DNA of 64,000 bases. It comes from Lacticaseibacillus sharpeae JCM 1186 = DSM 20505. GTDB taxonomy: Bacteria; Bacillota; Bacilli; Lactobacillales; Lactobacillaceae. Positions within the stretch are counted from its first letter, which is position 1, and the number at the start of each line of letters is the position of its first letter. Under the pieces are notes generated by a model. It saw only the letters and a program-made list of their open reading frames with translations, was not told the DNA's origin and did no database searches. Shown here piece by piece: positions 28,884 through 37,590 of the stretch. The stretch covers positions 161,340 through 225,339 of the forward strand of contig NZ_AYYO01000056.1 of the NCBI RefSeq assembly GCF_001436225.1, read 5' to 3'. The translations under genes were made by a program, and so were the position numbers.

Positions 28884-29033
28884 GTTTTAGTTCTTCAAGT
28901 TGTTGTAAACATCGAGTATAAAAAGCGATTATTGTTCCTTTGAAGAAAATTTACCCGCGGGGTTCGTAATAATAGGGCCCTTACGGCGTTTGTGGTAAAA
29001 TAGCAAAGTATATATAGAAAGCGGGGTTTTTAG

Positions 29034-29330
29034 ATGATTTCTAAGGATGACGTTGCCCACGTTGCACAACTGGCGCGACTACAATTTACCGATGAAGAAT
29101 TGCAGCAGTTCACCGGTCAACTCGACGAAATTTTGAACATGGTGGATCAGCTCAGTGAAGTTGACACTGAAGGCGTGCCAACAACGACGCAGAACGTGCT
29201 CCTCGAGAACGTGATGCGCGAAGACGTTGCGACCTTCGTGACACCACGGGCGGAACTGATGAAGAACGCACCAACGGAAAAGGCTGGTTTGCTCCAAGTG
29301 CCCGCCATTATCGACAAGGAGGAGGACTAG
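29034..29330 (+). CDS. gatC: Asp-tRNA(Asn)/Glu-tRNA(Gln) amidotransferase subunit C
   Basis: A 98-residue linker subunit that stabilises the GatA-GatB complex. It has the family form ([19 protein letters not shown], then [19 protein letters not shown]). First gene of gatCAB; it ends one base before the GTG of gatA. The promoter lies just upstream, so the operon is transcribed independently of pcrA-ligA-camS. Confidence 0.96.
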   Translation: MISKDDVAHVAQLARLQFTDEELQQFTGQLDEILNMVDQLSEVDTEGVPTTTQNVLLENVMREDVATFVTPRAELMKNAPTEKAGLLQVPAIIDKEED

Positions 29331-29331
29331 C

Positions 29332-30789
29332 GTGGATTACTTTAAGACCAGTATCGACCAGCTGCACGATGACCTTGTCAGCGGCAAGCTTACCAGTAGC
29401 GAACTGACCAAGGACACCTTCGCGCAGATTGCCGCTAAGGATGCAGACGTTGCGGCTTTCCTCGCCCTGAACGAAGACGAAGCAACCGCAACCGCCAAGA
29501 AGATTGATGCCGCTGGCGTTGCTGAAGATAACAAGCTCGCCGGGATTCCCGTTGCCATCAAGGACAACATCGTTACCGACGGCCTGACCACCACGGCAGC
29601 GTCCAAGATGCTCGCGAACTTCGTACCCATCTATGACGCAACGGCCGTAAAGAAGCTGAAGGATGCCGGCATGGTGATTGTCGGTAAGACCAACATGGAC
29701 GAATTCGCCATGGGTTCATCAACGGAAAACTCCGCGATGAAGACCACGAAGAACGCCTGGGACTACACTAAGGTGCCTGGTGGTTCTTCAGGTGGTTCCG
29801 CAGCCGCCGTTGCTGCCGGCGAAGTGGTTGCGTCCCTTGGTTCTGATACTGGTGGTTCCATTCGCCAGCCAGCCGCATTCAACGGGATTTTCGGGTTCAA
29901 GCCTAGCTACGGCCGCGTTTCGCGTTGGGGCCTGATTGCCTTTGGTTCTTCCCTCGATGCCATCGGGACGCTCACCCGTTCCGTCCGCGACTCGGCCTAC
30001 GTGATGAACGCACTGATTGGTGCCGATGACCACGATACGACCACGGTTCCCCGGCCTGCTGAAGACCTCGGGGCTAAGATTGGCCAGAGCATCAAGGGCT
30101 TGAAGGTTGCTTTGCCCGCTGAATACCTGGGCGAGGGGGTCGACAAGGCCGTTGCGGACCAGATTAAAGCAGCCGCTAAGAAGCTGGAAGAACTCGGTGC
30201 AACCGTTGAGACGGTCAGCCTGCCACACACCAAGTACGCAGTGCCGGCTTACTACATCATTGCCAGCTCCGAAGCTAGCTCCAACCTCCAGCGTTTCGAC
30301 GGGATTCGTTACGGTTTCCGCGCCAAGGACGTGCACTCCTTGGAAGACGTCTACGTGCGCACCCGGTCAGAAGGCTTCGGCAGTGAAGTTAAGCGCCGGA
30401 TTATGCTCGGGACCTTCAGCTTGAGTGCTGGGTTCTACGATGCCTACTTCAAGAAGGCGGCTCAGGTCCGGACGCTCATCACCCGCGACTTCGAAAAGGT
30501 CTTCGAAGATTACGACCTCATCATCGGCCCAACCACACCAACCACGGCCTTCAAGATTGGCGACAAGGTGACGGACCCACTCACGATGTACATGAACGAC
30601 ATCCTGACCATCCCCGTGAACCTCGCCGGGCTGCCTGCCGCATCCATCAACGCTGGATTCGTTGATGGCATGCCAGTTGGGCTCCAGTTCATCGCTAAGC
30701 CTTTCAACGAAGCCACAATTTACCAGGCAGCCGCAGCGTTCGAGGACGCAACCGACTACATGGACAAGATTCCAGGGGGGCAGAACTAA
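29332..30789 (+). CDS. gatA: Asp-tRNA(Asn)/Glu-tRNA(Gln) amidotransferase subunit A
   Basis: The 485-residue amidase subunit releases ammonia from glutamine for transamidation of misacylated tRNA. The Ser-cisSer-Lys triad is visible: Lys in PVAIKDNI (near residue 79), and the two serines in [14 protein letters not shown] and [15 protein letters not shown] start one base after gatC, and the last base is shared with the gatB start, indicating translational coupling. Confidence 0.97.
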   Translation: MDYFKTSIDQLHDDLVSGKLTSSELTKDTFAQIAAKDADVAAFLALNEDEATATAKKIDAAGVAEDNKLAGIPVAIKDNIVTDGLTTTAASKMLANFVPIYDATAVKKLKDAGMVIVGKTNMDEFAMGSSTENSAMKTTKNAWDYTKVPGGSSGGSAAAVAAGEVVASLGSDTGGSIRQPAAFNGIFGFKPSYGRVSRWGLIAFGSSLDAIGTLTRSVRDSAYVMNALIGADDHDTTTVPRPAEDLGAKIGQSIKGLKVALPAEYLGEGVDKAVADQIKAAAKKLEELGATVETVSLPHTKYAVPAYYIIASSEASSNLQRFDGIRYGFRAKDVHSLEDVYVRTRSEGFGSEVKRRIMLGTFSLSAGFYDAYFKKAAQVRTLITRDFEKVFEDYDLIIGPTTPTTAFKIGDKVTDPLTMYMNDILTIPVNLAGLPAASINAGFVDGMPVGLQFIAKPFNEATIYQAAAAFEDATDYMDKIPGGQN

Positions 30790-32219
30790 TGAATTTCGAA
30801 ACAACAATCGGTCTTGAAGTCCACGTTGAGCTCAAGACGAACAGTAAGATGTACTCCCCAGCGCCCGTTTCTTACGGTGCTGAACCAAACACGAACACGA
30901 ACATCATCGACTGGGGTTACCCTGGGGTGCTGCCAACCGTCAACAAGGGTGCGTACGAACTGGGCCTGATGGTGGCCCTGGCACTGCACGCTGAGATCAC
31001 GCCATTCACCCACTTCGACCGGAAGAACTACTTCTACGCCGACAACCCTAAGGCATACCAGATTACCCAATCTGAAACGCCACTGGCCCGCAACGGTTAC
31101 ATCGAAATCGAAGTGGACGGCAAGAAGAAGCGCATCGGGATTGAAGAACTCCACATCGAAGAAGATGCCGGGAAGAACACACACCCTGGGGATGGCTACT
31201 CCTACGTCGACCTTAACCGTCAGGGCACACCACTGATTGAAATCGTGTCGAAGCCTGACATCAAGAGTCCGGAAGAAGCTTACCAGTACCTGGAACAGCT
31301 GCGCCAGATTGTGCAGTTCACCGGTGCTTCCGACGTTAAGATGGAAGAAGGGTCCATGCGTGTGGACTCCAACTTGTCCGTTGCGCCAATCGGGGCCGAC
31401 AAGTGGGGGACCAAGACGGAAGTTAAGAACCTGAACTCCTTCAACTACGTCCGTGCAGCCCTGACCTTCGAACAGAAGCGTCAGGTCGGCTTGTTGCTGG
31501 CTGGTGGTTCTGTGCGTCCGGAAACCCGGCGCTGGGACGAACCATCCAAGCAAACCATTCTGATGCGGGTTAAGGAAGGCGCGGACGACTACCGTTACTT
31601 CCCAGAACCAGACCTGCCACCAGTGCGGGTATCTGATGAATGGATCAGTGAAGTGCAGGCTAAGTTGCCGGAAAACCCAGCCCAGCGGCGGGCCCGTTAC
31701 GTAAACGTTTGGGGTCTGCCTGAATACGACGCCGGCGTTTTGACCATCACCAAGGAAATGTCTGACTTCTTCCAGGAGACGGTTGCCGACGGGGCTGACC
31801 CGAAGCTCGCATCCAACTACCTGATGGGTGACGTGAACGCGTACATGAACGCCCAGCACATTGAGCTGAAGGATATTGCGCTCACGCCTGCGCACCTGGC
31901 AAGCATGATTAAGCTGATTTCTGACGGCACGATTTCCAGTAAGATTGCCAAGAAGGTCATCGTGGAAATCATCAAGAACGACACGGACCCTGAAGCATGG
32001 GTTCGCAGCAAGGGTCTGGTGCAAGAATCCGACCCTGCCGTCTTGACGCCAATCATCAACGCCATTCTTGACGACAACCAGCAGAGTATCGACGACTTCC
32101 ACGCCGGGAAGGATCGCGCGATGGGCTTCCTGGTCGGTCAGATTATGAAGAAGACGCACGGTCAGGCTAACCCTAAGGTGGTTAACAGCATTCTGAATGC
32201 AGAACTGGCTAAGCGCTAA
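30789..32219 (+). CDS. gatB: Asp-tRNA(Asn)/Glu-tRNA(Gln) amidotransferase subunit B
   Basis: The 476-residue subunit binds the misacylated tRNA and activates the side-chain carboxylate. It begins [19 protein letters not shown], contains the signature [21 protein letters not shown] in its kinase-like domain and [17 protein letters not shown], and ends with the YqeY-like tail domain ([17 protein letters not shown]). Start overlaps the gatA stop by one base (TAATG). Confidence 0.97.
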   Translation: MNFETTIGLEVHVELKTNSKMYSPAPVSYGAEPNTNTNIIDWGYPGVLPTVNKGAYELGLMVALALHAEITPFTHFDRKNYFYADNPKAYQITQSETPLARNGYIEIEVDGKKKRIGIEELHIEEDAGKNTHPGDGYSYVDLNRQGTPLIEIVSKPDIKSPEEAYQYLEQLRQIVQFTGASDVKMEEGSMRVDSNLSVAPIGADKWGTKTEVKNLNSFNYVRAALTFEQKRQVGLLLAGGSVRPETRRWDEPSKQTILMRVKEGADDYRYFPEPDLPPVRVSDEWISEVQAKLPENPAQRRARYVNVWGLPEYDAGVLTITKEMSDFFQETVADGADPKLASNYLMGDVNAYMNAQHIELKDIALTPAHLASMIKLISDGTISSKIAKKVIVEIIKNDTDPEAWVRSKGLVQESDPAVLTPIINAILDDNQQSIDDFHAGKDRAMGFLVGQIMKKTHGQANPKVVNSILNAELAKR

Positions 32220-32225
32220 ACTTGC

Positions 32226-32259
32226 AAAGGACGCACTCGTCAAGGGTGCGTCCTTTTTG
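32226..32259 (+). terminator. Terminator after gatB
   Basis: AAAGGACGCACTC pairs with GGGTGCGTCCTTT (one wobble), followed by T. Confidence 0.9.
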
Positions 32260-32403
32260 TGGTCTAAATGCGACAACAACACCGTTTTGCTACAAAATTC
32301 TTTTCCGCAGTTAATGGCGTTCGTGTATACTGGTCTAGTAAGTTAAATTGAGAGCGCCGTCAATGGCAAAGAATATCTGTTGTAAAAGGAGTGGACGCAA
32401 ACC

Positions 32404-33411
32404 GTGAGAGCAAGACTGATTTATAACCCAACTAGTGGTAATGAGGGCATGCGCAAGTACGTCGCCGACATTTTGAACGAAATGGAGAAGGCTGGCTACG
32501 AGTCATCCGCATTCCAGACGACCCCCGAGCCATTTTCCGCACAGAAGGAAGCGGCCCGCGCTTGTGCGGTCGGCTTCGACCTGATTGTTGCAGCTGGTGG
32601 GGACGGGACGATTAATGAAGTCGTCAACGGGGTGGCGCCCGCCAAGAAGCGGCCCAAGATGGCGATTATTCCTGGGGGCACGACCAACGACTATGCCCGG
32701 GCCCTGCGGATTCCGCGGGAAGACCCCGTCGCCGCTGCGGCCCTCATCGGCAAGGGGCAGACGCTCAAGATGGATATCGGGAAGGCCAACGACAAGTACT
32801 TCATGAACATCGCGGCCGGCGGGTCCATGACCGAGCTGACCTACGCCGTCCCAAGCGAATTCAAGTCTGTCTTCGGTTACTTGGCGTACGTGCTCAAGGG
32901 GGCAGAGATGCTGCCGGGCATCAAGTCGATTCCAATGCACATTGTTTTTGACGACGGCGAATACAACGGTCCGGCCTCCATGTTCCTGGTCGGCCTGACC
33001 AATTCCGTTGGTGGATTCGAGCAGATTGTGCCCGACGCCGAACTCGGCGACGGCCAGTTCACCGTCATCATCGTCAAGACGGCGAACGTGGTCGAAATGA
33101 TTCGACTCATCACCCTCGTCTTCAACGGCGGCAGGCACGTGGACGACCCCAACATCATCTACACCAAGACCCACAGCCTCCACGCTGAACGCACGGACGG
33201 CGAGCCGCTCAAGATTAACCTGGACGGCGAATACGGTGGCGACACGCCGATGGAATTCCTCAACCTCACGCAGCACATCGAGATGTTCGCGAACGTGGAC
33301 GAGATTCCGGACAAGAACCTGGCGCAGAACTACGAAACCCAGGACGCCGTGGTCAAGGAAGTCGAGAACATTTCGCAGAAGGACCTCGACGGGGATGGCA
33401 AGATTGGCTAA
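32404..33411 (+). CDS. dagK: Diacylglycerol/lipid kinase (DagK family)
   Basis: A 335-residue soluble lipid kinase that phosphorylates diacylglycerol released during lipoteichoic acid synthesis, returning it to phospholipid. The DAGK catalytic motif VAAGGDGTINEVVNG is near residue 63, followed by IPGGTTNDYARALRIP and a C-terminal region INLDGEYGGDTP. The last 25 residues are an acidic extension. The GTG start lies after AAAAGGAGTGG. Position after gatCAB is conserved in Lactobacillales; its promoter includes TATACT near 32325. Confidence 0.94.
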   Translation: MRARLIYNPTSGNEGMRKYVADILNEMEKAGYESSAFQTTPEPFSAQKEAARACAVGFDLIVAAGGDGTINEVVNGVAPAKKRPKMAIIPGGTTNDYARALRIPREDPVAAAALIGKGQTLKMDIGKANDKYFMNIAAGGSMTELTYAVPSEFKSVFGYLAYVLKGAEMLPGIKSIPMHIVFDDGEYNGPASMFLVGLTNSVGGFEQIVPDAELGDGQFTVIIVKTANVVEMIRLITLVFNGGRHVDDPNIIYTKTHSLHAERTDGEPLKINLDGEYGGDTPMEFLNLTQHIEMFANVDEIPDKNLAQNYETQDAVVKEVENISQKDLDGDGKIG

Positions 33412-33425
33412 AGCTAAATAAAGTG

Positions 33426-33457
33426 AACGCGCAAACTGCCTGGTTTGCGCGTTTTTC
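33426..33457 (+). terminator. Terminator after dagK
   Basis: AACGCGCAAAC (33426-33436) pairs with GTTTGCGCGTT (33443-33453), followed by T. Confidence 0.9.
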
Positions 33458-33563
33458 TATCCGTGATGAAATTCGCCGAAAAGGCTACCATTCGCGCCTT
33501 TAACGCGTACAATAAAGGGTATAACCGCACGCGCGGGAATGCGGGATAACTGGAGGAGCCGAA

Positions 33564-33758
33564 ATGAGTTCAAAGAAAAACACGATTATGTTAATCGTTG
33601 GCGCAATCGTATTTGTCGTTGTGTTCGTCGTCAGCTTGATTCTGAATCAATTCGATCTGCCGACGTGGGTGAAGTACTTGGTATTGGCCGCGTTCGCGTG
33701 CTTATCAGCGCTGATTGGGACGGGGATTGCGGGACATGTGGTGCATAACCGGAAATAA
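33564..33758 (+). CDS. Small two-helix membrane protein
   Basis: A 64-residue protein with two hydrophobic helices (about residues 8-28 and 38-57), a KKNT start and a short basic HNRK tail. ATG 33564 follows GGAGG (33552-33556) at good distance; the overlapping frame from 33539 lacks such a site and is rejected. It lies alone between two terminators. No family recognised. Confidence 0.72.
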   Translation: MSSKKNTIMLIVGAIVFVVVFVVSLILNQFDLPTWVKYLVLAAFACLSALIGTGIAGHVVHNRK

Positions 33759-33761
33759 AAC

Positions 33762-33792
33762 AAGCGGCCTACCAGCTGGTGGGCCGCTTTTG
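33762..33792 (+). terminator. Terminator after small membrane protein gene
   Basis: AAGCGGCCTACC pairs with GGTGGGCCGCTTTT around AGCT. Confidence 0.9.
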
Positions 33793-33830
33793 TATTGGGG
33801 CAGGTAATCATTTTGGCTGTCAGCATATCT

Positions 33831-34160
33831 TTACGCTAATCCGACCGGTACGCCCATCCCGCGAAAGTCCTTGAGAATCGGGCCGTTCATGAATGTGAAT
33901 AGGCGGCGCCAGCATTGCCTTGTTTCTGGAGCTAATTGCAAGTTCTGGAGACCGAGCAAACGGCTAAACCCACCATAGAAACGGCTGAGTGCAAAATTGG
34001 TAGTCATGCCCTCGCTTTTGGGGTTGAAAAATACTGTGAGCACGTCGTCAATCATTTGCTGGGCCTCAAGCTCGATCAGCGTGTGCCGGCTGGTTTTACG
34101 GAAGCTTAAGTTCAATTCACATAACAGTTCTAATGCCTCGTTGCGTAGAGCAGTTTGCAT
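33831..34160 (-). CDS. Bacteriocin-immunity-like small helical protein
   Basis: A 109-residue protein without signal peptide, read as four amphipathic helices. The pattern RFYGGFSRLLGLQNLQLAPE-T-R resembles the third-helix and turn region of enterocin A/pediocin immunity proteins, and a protein of similar pattern sits next to the bacteriocin-like gene at 54,038. ATG 34160 follows GGGGGAAA on the minus strand. No bacteriocin gene was found beside it, so it would be an orphan immunity gene. The assignment is by pattern and is tentative. Confidence 0.45.
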   Translation of the reverse strand: MQTALRNEALELLCELNLSFRKTSRHTLIELEAQQMIDDVLTVFFNPKSEGMTTNFALSRFYGGFSRLLGLQNLQLAPETRQCWRRLFTFMNGPILKDFRGMGVPVGLA

Positions 34161-34676
34161 GTTGGTTTCCCCCTGTCATATAGACGTTGCTGTCTGGCAC
34201 ACCCGCAGAATACAGCAAATTTCCTAAAGAGAATAGTCCAATTCAACTAAGAATATCATGAGTTATTTTATCCGCCATTAGGCTGGGGTGTTGGTGCTTT
34301 GGTTAATTTGCGCAACCACGATACACCTGGTGTTGGGGATGCACAATTAAGTGCGCACCGTTATATGCGGAGGAATTACATTGGTAAAAAATGAGCAAAA
34401 TAAATAGAGGTCATCGCGTTATAACTTTTGCCGGGCAAGCATCATTTAATCGTGCTCGTTTGCGTTTCGGTGTTGTGCTTGTCCGCATTAGCTGATTATT
34501 GCGCCCCAAAATGATTTTCCGGTACTGGTCTGGAATCACTTTTAACGCCCATTAGCGACAACCACATAACAATCGTGTACAATGGCTAGTGGAACATTTT
34601 TATTACTGTCCACGCCGCCAATAGCCGGTGTGCGTGGACGTGAACTACGCGGAATGCGTGAAAGGATACACAATAC
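34161..34676. other. Intergenic tract with gene remnants
   Basis: 516 bases without an intact gene. An open frame without a start (about 34255-34394) reads PLGWGVGALVNLRNHD and ends MRRNYIGKK-stop, and a ribosome-site-like GGAGG (34371-34375) precedes a TTG (34381) frame that stops after eight codons. These look like decayed small genes near the immunity-like gene. The last 100 bases hold the promoter of the methyltransferase (TACAAT near 34579). Confidence 0.35.
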
Positions 34677-36029
34677 ATGGCACAATTAGCCAAGAACCAA
34701 GAATTGGAAGTAACCATCGAAGACCTGACCTACGAAGGCCTCGGTGTTGCGAAGGTGGACGGGTACCCGCTGTTCATCGAGAACGCACTTCCAGGTGAAG
34801 TTGCACTGGTGCACGTCATCAAGGTGCAGAAGCAGTACGGCTTCGCTTTCGTTAAGGAACTGCGTAAGGTTTCTCCAGATCGGGTCGAGGTCAAGGACAA
34901 GGCGTACACGCAGACGGGGATTGCCCCACTGCAGCACCTGGCTTACCCCGCACAACTGACATTCAAACAAAACCAGATTGAGCAGCTGTTTAAGAAGCAG
35001 CACCTGGACATCAACGTGCTGCCAACCATCGGCTCCCCGCTGACGACCGGTTACCGCAACAAGGCCCAGGTACCAGTACGCATGGTTAACGGCCAGCTTG
35101 AGACCGGGTTCTACAAGCGGCGCAGTCACCAGCTGTTGCCCATTACGAACTTCTACATTCAGGACCCCGAGATTGATAAGGCCATTGTGGTTGTCCGTGA
35201 TTTGCTGCGGCAATATTTCGTGCCTGCATACGACGAACAGACCAACAAGGGTGTTGTCCGCCACGTCATGGTTCGGCGCGGTTACTACTCCAAGCAGATG
35301 ATGGTGGTCATCGTGACCCGCACCAACAAGCTGCCAATGATGCACCAATTGGTTGAAGGCATCACCGCCGCGCTACCAGAAGTCACCAGCATCATTCAGA
35401 ACATCAACGGCGACAAGACGAACGTCATCATGGGCGACCGTTCCCGCACCATCTTCGGCAAGCCCTACCTCGAAGACAGCTTGCTCGGTAGCACCTTCCG
35501 GATTTCACCCCTTAGTTTCTACCAGGTGAACCCCGTGCAGACCGAAACGCTGTACACCAAGGCGATTGAAGCGGCCGGTCTGACCGGCGAAGAGACCGTC
35601 ATCGATGCCTACTCCGGGATCGGGACCATTTCTTTGACCATGGCCAAGCACGCGAAGCACGTTTACGGGGTCGAAATCGTCCCTGAAGCCGTGAACGACG
35701 CGCGCGTGAACGCTGAAATCAACCACATCGACAACGTTTCTTTCGTCACCGGGAAGGCTGAAGAAGTCATGACCAAGTGGAAGGACGAGAAGCTCGCGGC
35801 CGACGTTCTGATGGTTGACCCACCACGTAAGGGTTTGGCCCCAGAATTCAAGGAAGCCGTTGGCGTGATGTTACCCAAGAAGATTGTTTACGTTTCTTGC
35901 AACCCCGCAACCCTTGCCCGCGACATCAAGGACCTGGCTGCGTATGGCTACAAGGCGGAACAGACCCAGCCTGTGGACATGTTCCCACAGACCCAGCACG
36001 TTGAATCCGTGACGGCATTGACCCGTTAA
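34677..36029 (+). CDS. rlmCD: 23S rRNA uracil-C5 methyltransferase (RlmCD/RumA family) lacking Fe-S cysteines
   Basis: A 450-residue SAM-dependent methyltransferase expected to make m5U in 23S rRNA. It has an N-terminal TRAM domain (VTIEDLTYEGLGVAKVDGYP), the SAM-binding region VIDAYSGIGTISLTMAKHAKHVYG, the motif VDPPRKGL and the catalytic Cys in YVSCNPATLARD. The [4Fe-4S] ligands usually present before LQHL (C-x5-C-G-G-C) are absent here (KAYTQTGIAPLQHL), and the fourth ligand position reads NFYIQDP. The catalytic Cys appears to be the only Cys in the protein. The exact target uridines cannot be read from sequence. Confidence 0.9.
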   Translation: MAQLAKNQELEVTIEDLTYEGLGVAKVDGYPLFIENALPGEVALVHVIKVQKQYGFAFVKELRKVSPDRVEVKDKAYTQTGIAPLQHLAYPAQLTFKQNQIEQLFKKQHLDINVLPTIGSPLTTGYRNKAQVPVRMVNGQLETGFYKRRSHQLLPITNFYIQDPEIDKAIVVVRDLLRQYFVPAYDEQTNKGVVRHVMVRRGYYSKQMMVVIVTRTNKLPMMHQLVEGITAALPEVTSIIQNINGDKTNVIMGDRSRTIFGKPYLEDSLLGSTFRISPLSFYQVNPVQTETLYTKAIEAAGLTGEETVIDAYSGIGTISLTMAKHAKHVYGVEIVPEAVNDARVNAEINHIDNVSFVTGKAEEVMTKWKDEKLAADVLMVDPPRKGLAPEFKEAVGVMLPKKIVYVSCNPATLARDIKDLAAYGYKAEQTQPVDMFPQTQHVESVTALTR

Positions 36030-36041
36030 TACGCATTGCAG

Positions 36042-36079
36042 ACAGACCAGTTATCCCCTGTGGATAGCTGGTCTTTTTG
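36042..36079 (+). terminator. Terminator after rlmCD
   Basis: AGACCAGTTATCC pairs with GGATAGCTGGTCT, followed by five T. Confidence 0.9.
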
Positions 36080-36185
36080 CGTCCACCGACACACCGGCAA
36101 TGGTGCCGGTTGCAACCGCTGCCGCATGCGCGCACACTGGAGTAGTAGATGTCGCTGAATGATTGATAGAAAGAGGCGCAGGTTG

Positions 36186-37511
36186 ATGGCAGAAGCTTAT
36201 GATGTTGTAGTGATTGGTGGCGGCCCTGGTGGGTTGGCGGCTGCATATGGGCTAACCGGCAAGAAGGTGCTGGTCGTGGAGGATAACCTCTGGGGCGGCA
36301 CCTGCCCGAACTTCGGTTGTGACCCCAAGAAGATGCTGTACGGCGTGGTCGAGAACGTGCGCCAGAGTCAGGCCTACGCGGGCTTTGGCGTGACGGGGGC
36401 GTCCCTTGTTGATTGGCCGGCGATGATGGCGTTCAAACGCGGGTACACGGAGAACGTGCCGCGGGGAACCGCGGCCGGACTGACGGGAGCGCAGATTGAC
36501 CACCGGCACGCGCACGCCGAGTTCGTGGACGCGCACACGTTGCTGGTTGATGGTGACCAGGTGACGGCGACGAACATCATCATTGCCACCGGTGCTCATG
36601 CCCAGCGGCCAGATATTCCGGGTAGCGACCTGCTCGAAACCAGCACGGACTTCTTGAGCCTGCCCGACCGGCCAACGACAATTGGCTTCATCGGTGCGGG
36701 TTACGTGGCCGTGGAGCTGGCCAACATCGCGGTGACTGCGGGTGTGACCGTCCACATTTTCCAGCACAACCACCGCTTGCTGCGCGGTTTCCCGCAGGCT
36801 TACAGTGAGTTAGTCGCAGCTAGTTTGGCGCAAAAGGGTGTCATCTGGCATTGGGATACCGAGGTCACGGGGGTTACGGCCGCAAACAACGGCGTGGTGG
36901 CCCAGACCAGTGCCGGCGAGTTCAACCTCAGCCACCTGTACACGGCAATGGGGCGGCCGGCCAACGTTGACGGGCTGCACCTGGAGCATGCCGGTGTGGC
37001 ACTGACTCGGGGCGGCATCCAGGTCGATGACCACCTGCGGACGAGCGCCGCGAATATTTACGCCATCGGGGATGTTGCTGCTAGTCCGGTGCCGAAACTC
37101 ACGCCGGTGGCCGGCATTGAGGGCCGATACGCTGCCGGGCAGATTCTGGGTAACACGGACGCCATCAAATACCCAGCTATCCCGCATGCAGTTTTCGCCG
37201 GCCCCGAACTGGCACAAGTTGGCCGCACGTACGACGAAGCGGTGGCCGAGCCGGACAAGTACACCGTCACCACGCAGCAGGTCGGCAAGTGGTACACCTA
37301 CAACCGGGTGCGTGACGAGCACGCGCAGGTAACAACCATCACAAATAAGGATAGTGGTCTGCTGGTGGGCGCAATTGCCTACGCGACGAACGCCGAGGAG
37401 CTGATTAATTACCTCAGCCAGATGATCAGTAACGGTGAACCAGTCGCAAAACTGCAGTCGTGGGTCCCGGTTTATCCGAGCGTGGCGAGTAATTTGCAGT
37501 ACTTCTACTAA
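36186..37511 (+). CDS. Pyridine nucleotide-disulfide oxidoreductase (glutathione reductase-like)
   Basis: A 441-residue FAD enzyme. The FAD motif VVVIGGGPGGLAAAYG opens the protein, the redox pair is in GGTCPNFGCDPKKM (C-x4-C), the NAD(P) motif is IGFIGAGYVAVELANIA, and the second FAD contact is NIYAIGDVA. The dimerisation domain follows, but the usual C-terminal active-site His-Pro-Thr...Glu is replaced by VPVYPSVASNLQYFY. It therefore resembles glutathione reductase without the His-Glu acid-base pair; the substrate may be another low-molecular-weight disulfide. ATG 36186 follows AAAGAGG (36170-36176). Confidence 0.85.
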   Translation: MAEAYDVVVIGGGPGGLAAAYGLTGKKVLVVEDNLWGGTCPNFGCDPKKMLYGVVENVRQSQAYAGFGVTGASLVDWPAMMAFKRGYTENVPRGTAAGLTGAQIDHRHAHAEFVDAHTLLVDGDQVTATNIIIATGAHAQRPDIPGSDLLETSTDFLSLPDRPTTIGFIGAGYVAVELANIAVTAGVTVHIFQHNHRLLRGFPQAYSELVAASLAQKGVIWHWDTEVTGVTAANNGVVAQTSAGEFNLSHLYTAMGRPANVDGLHLEHAGVALTRGGIQVDDHLRTSAANIYAIGDVAASPVPKLTPVAGIEGRYAAGQILGNTDAIKYPAIPHAVFAGPELAQVGRTYDEAVAEPDKYTVTTQQVGKWYTYNRVRDEHAQVTTITNKDSGLLVGAIAYATNAEELINYLSQMISNGEPVAKLQSWVPVYPSVASNLQYFY

Positions 37512-37548
37512 TGCCAAGACTGATTATTCAAACTAAATAGCGCGAAAG

Positions 37549-37586
37549 TAAACGCCCCTGCAAGTCACGATTGCGGGGGCGTTTTG
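37549..37586. terminator. Bidirectional terminator between convergent genes
   Basis: AACGCCCCTGCAA pairs with TTGCGGGGGCGTTTT. Confidence 0.88.
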
Positions 37587-37590
37587 CGGT

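Larger units (their letters stand above)
28579..29033. other. AT-rich noncoding tract with three strong hairpins
   Basis: No open frame of gene character is seen. Three inverted repeats stand out: AGCTTTATATA/TATATAAAGCT (28604-28627), CTTTATTTACTTT/AAAGTAGATAAAG (28728-28757, one G-T) and AGCTTTCAATAAAGT/ACTTTATTGAAAGCT (28848-28883, perfect 15 pairs). All carry an AGCTTT arm end. The 3' end (28960-29033) returns to normal composition and holds the gatC promoter (TAAAAT near 28994). Confidence 0.7.

Noticed and set aside
28579..29033. CRISPR-like array
   Set aside because: The hairpins are not evenly spaced direct repeats and there are no spacers of uniform length.
30786..32282. 498-codon minus-strand frame over gatB
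   Set aside because: Shadow of gatB; the frame has no recognised domain.
33539..33748. 69-codon frame overlapping the small membrane protein
   Set aside because: The other frame has the ribosome site at proper distance and membrane helices.
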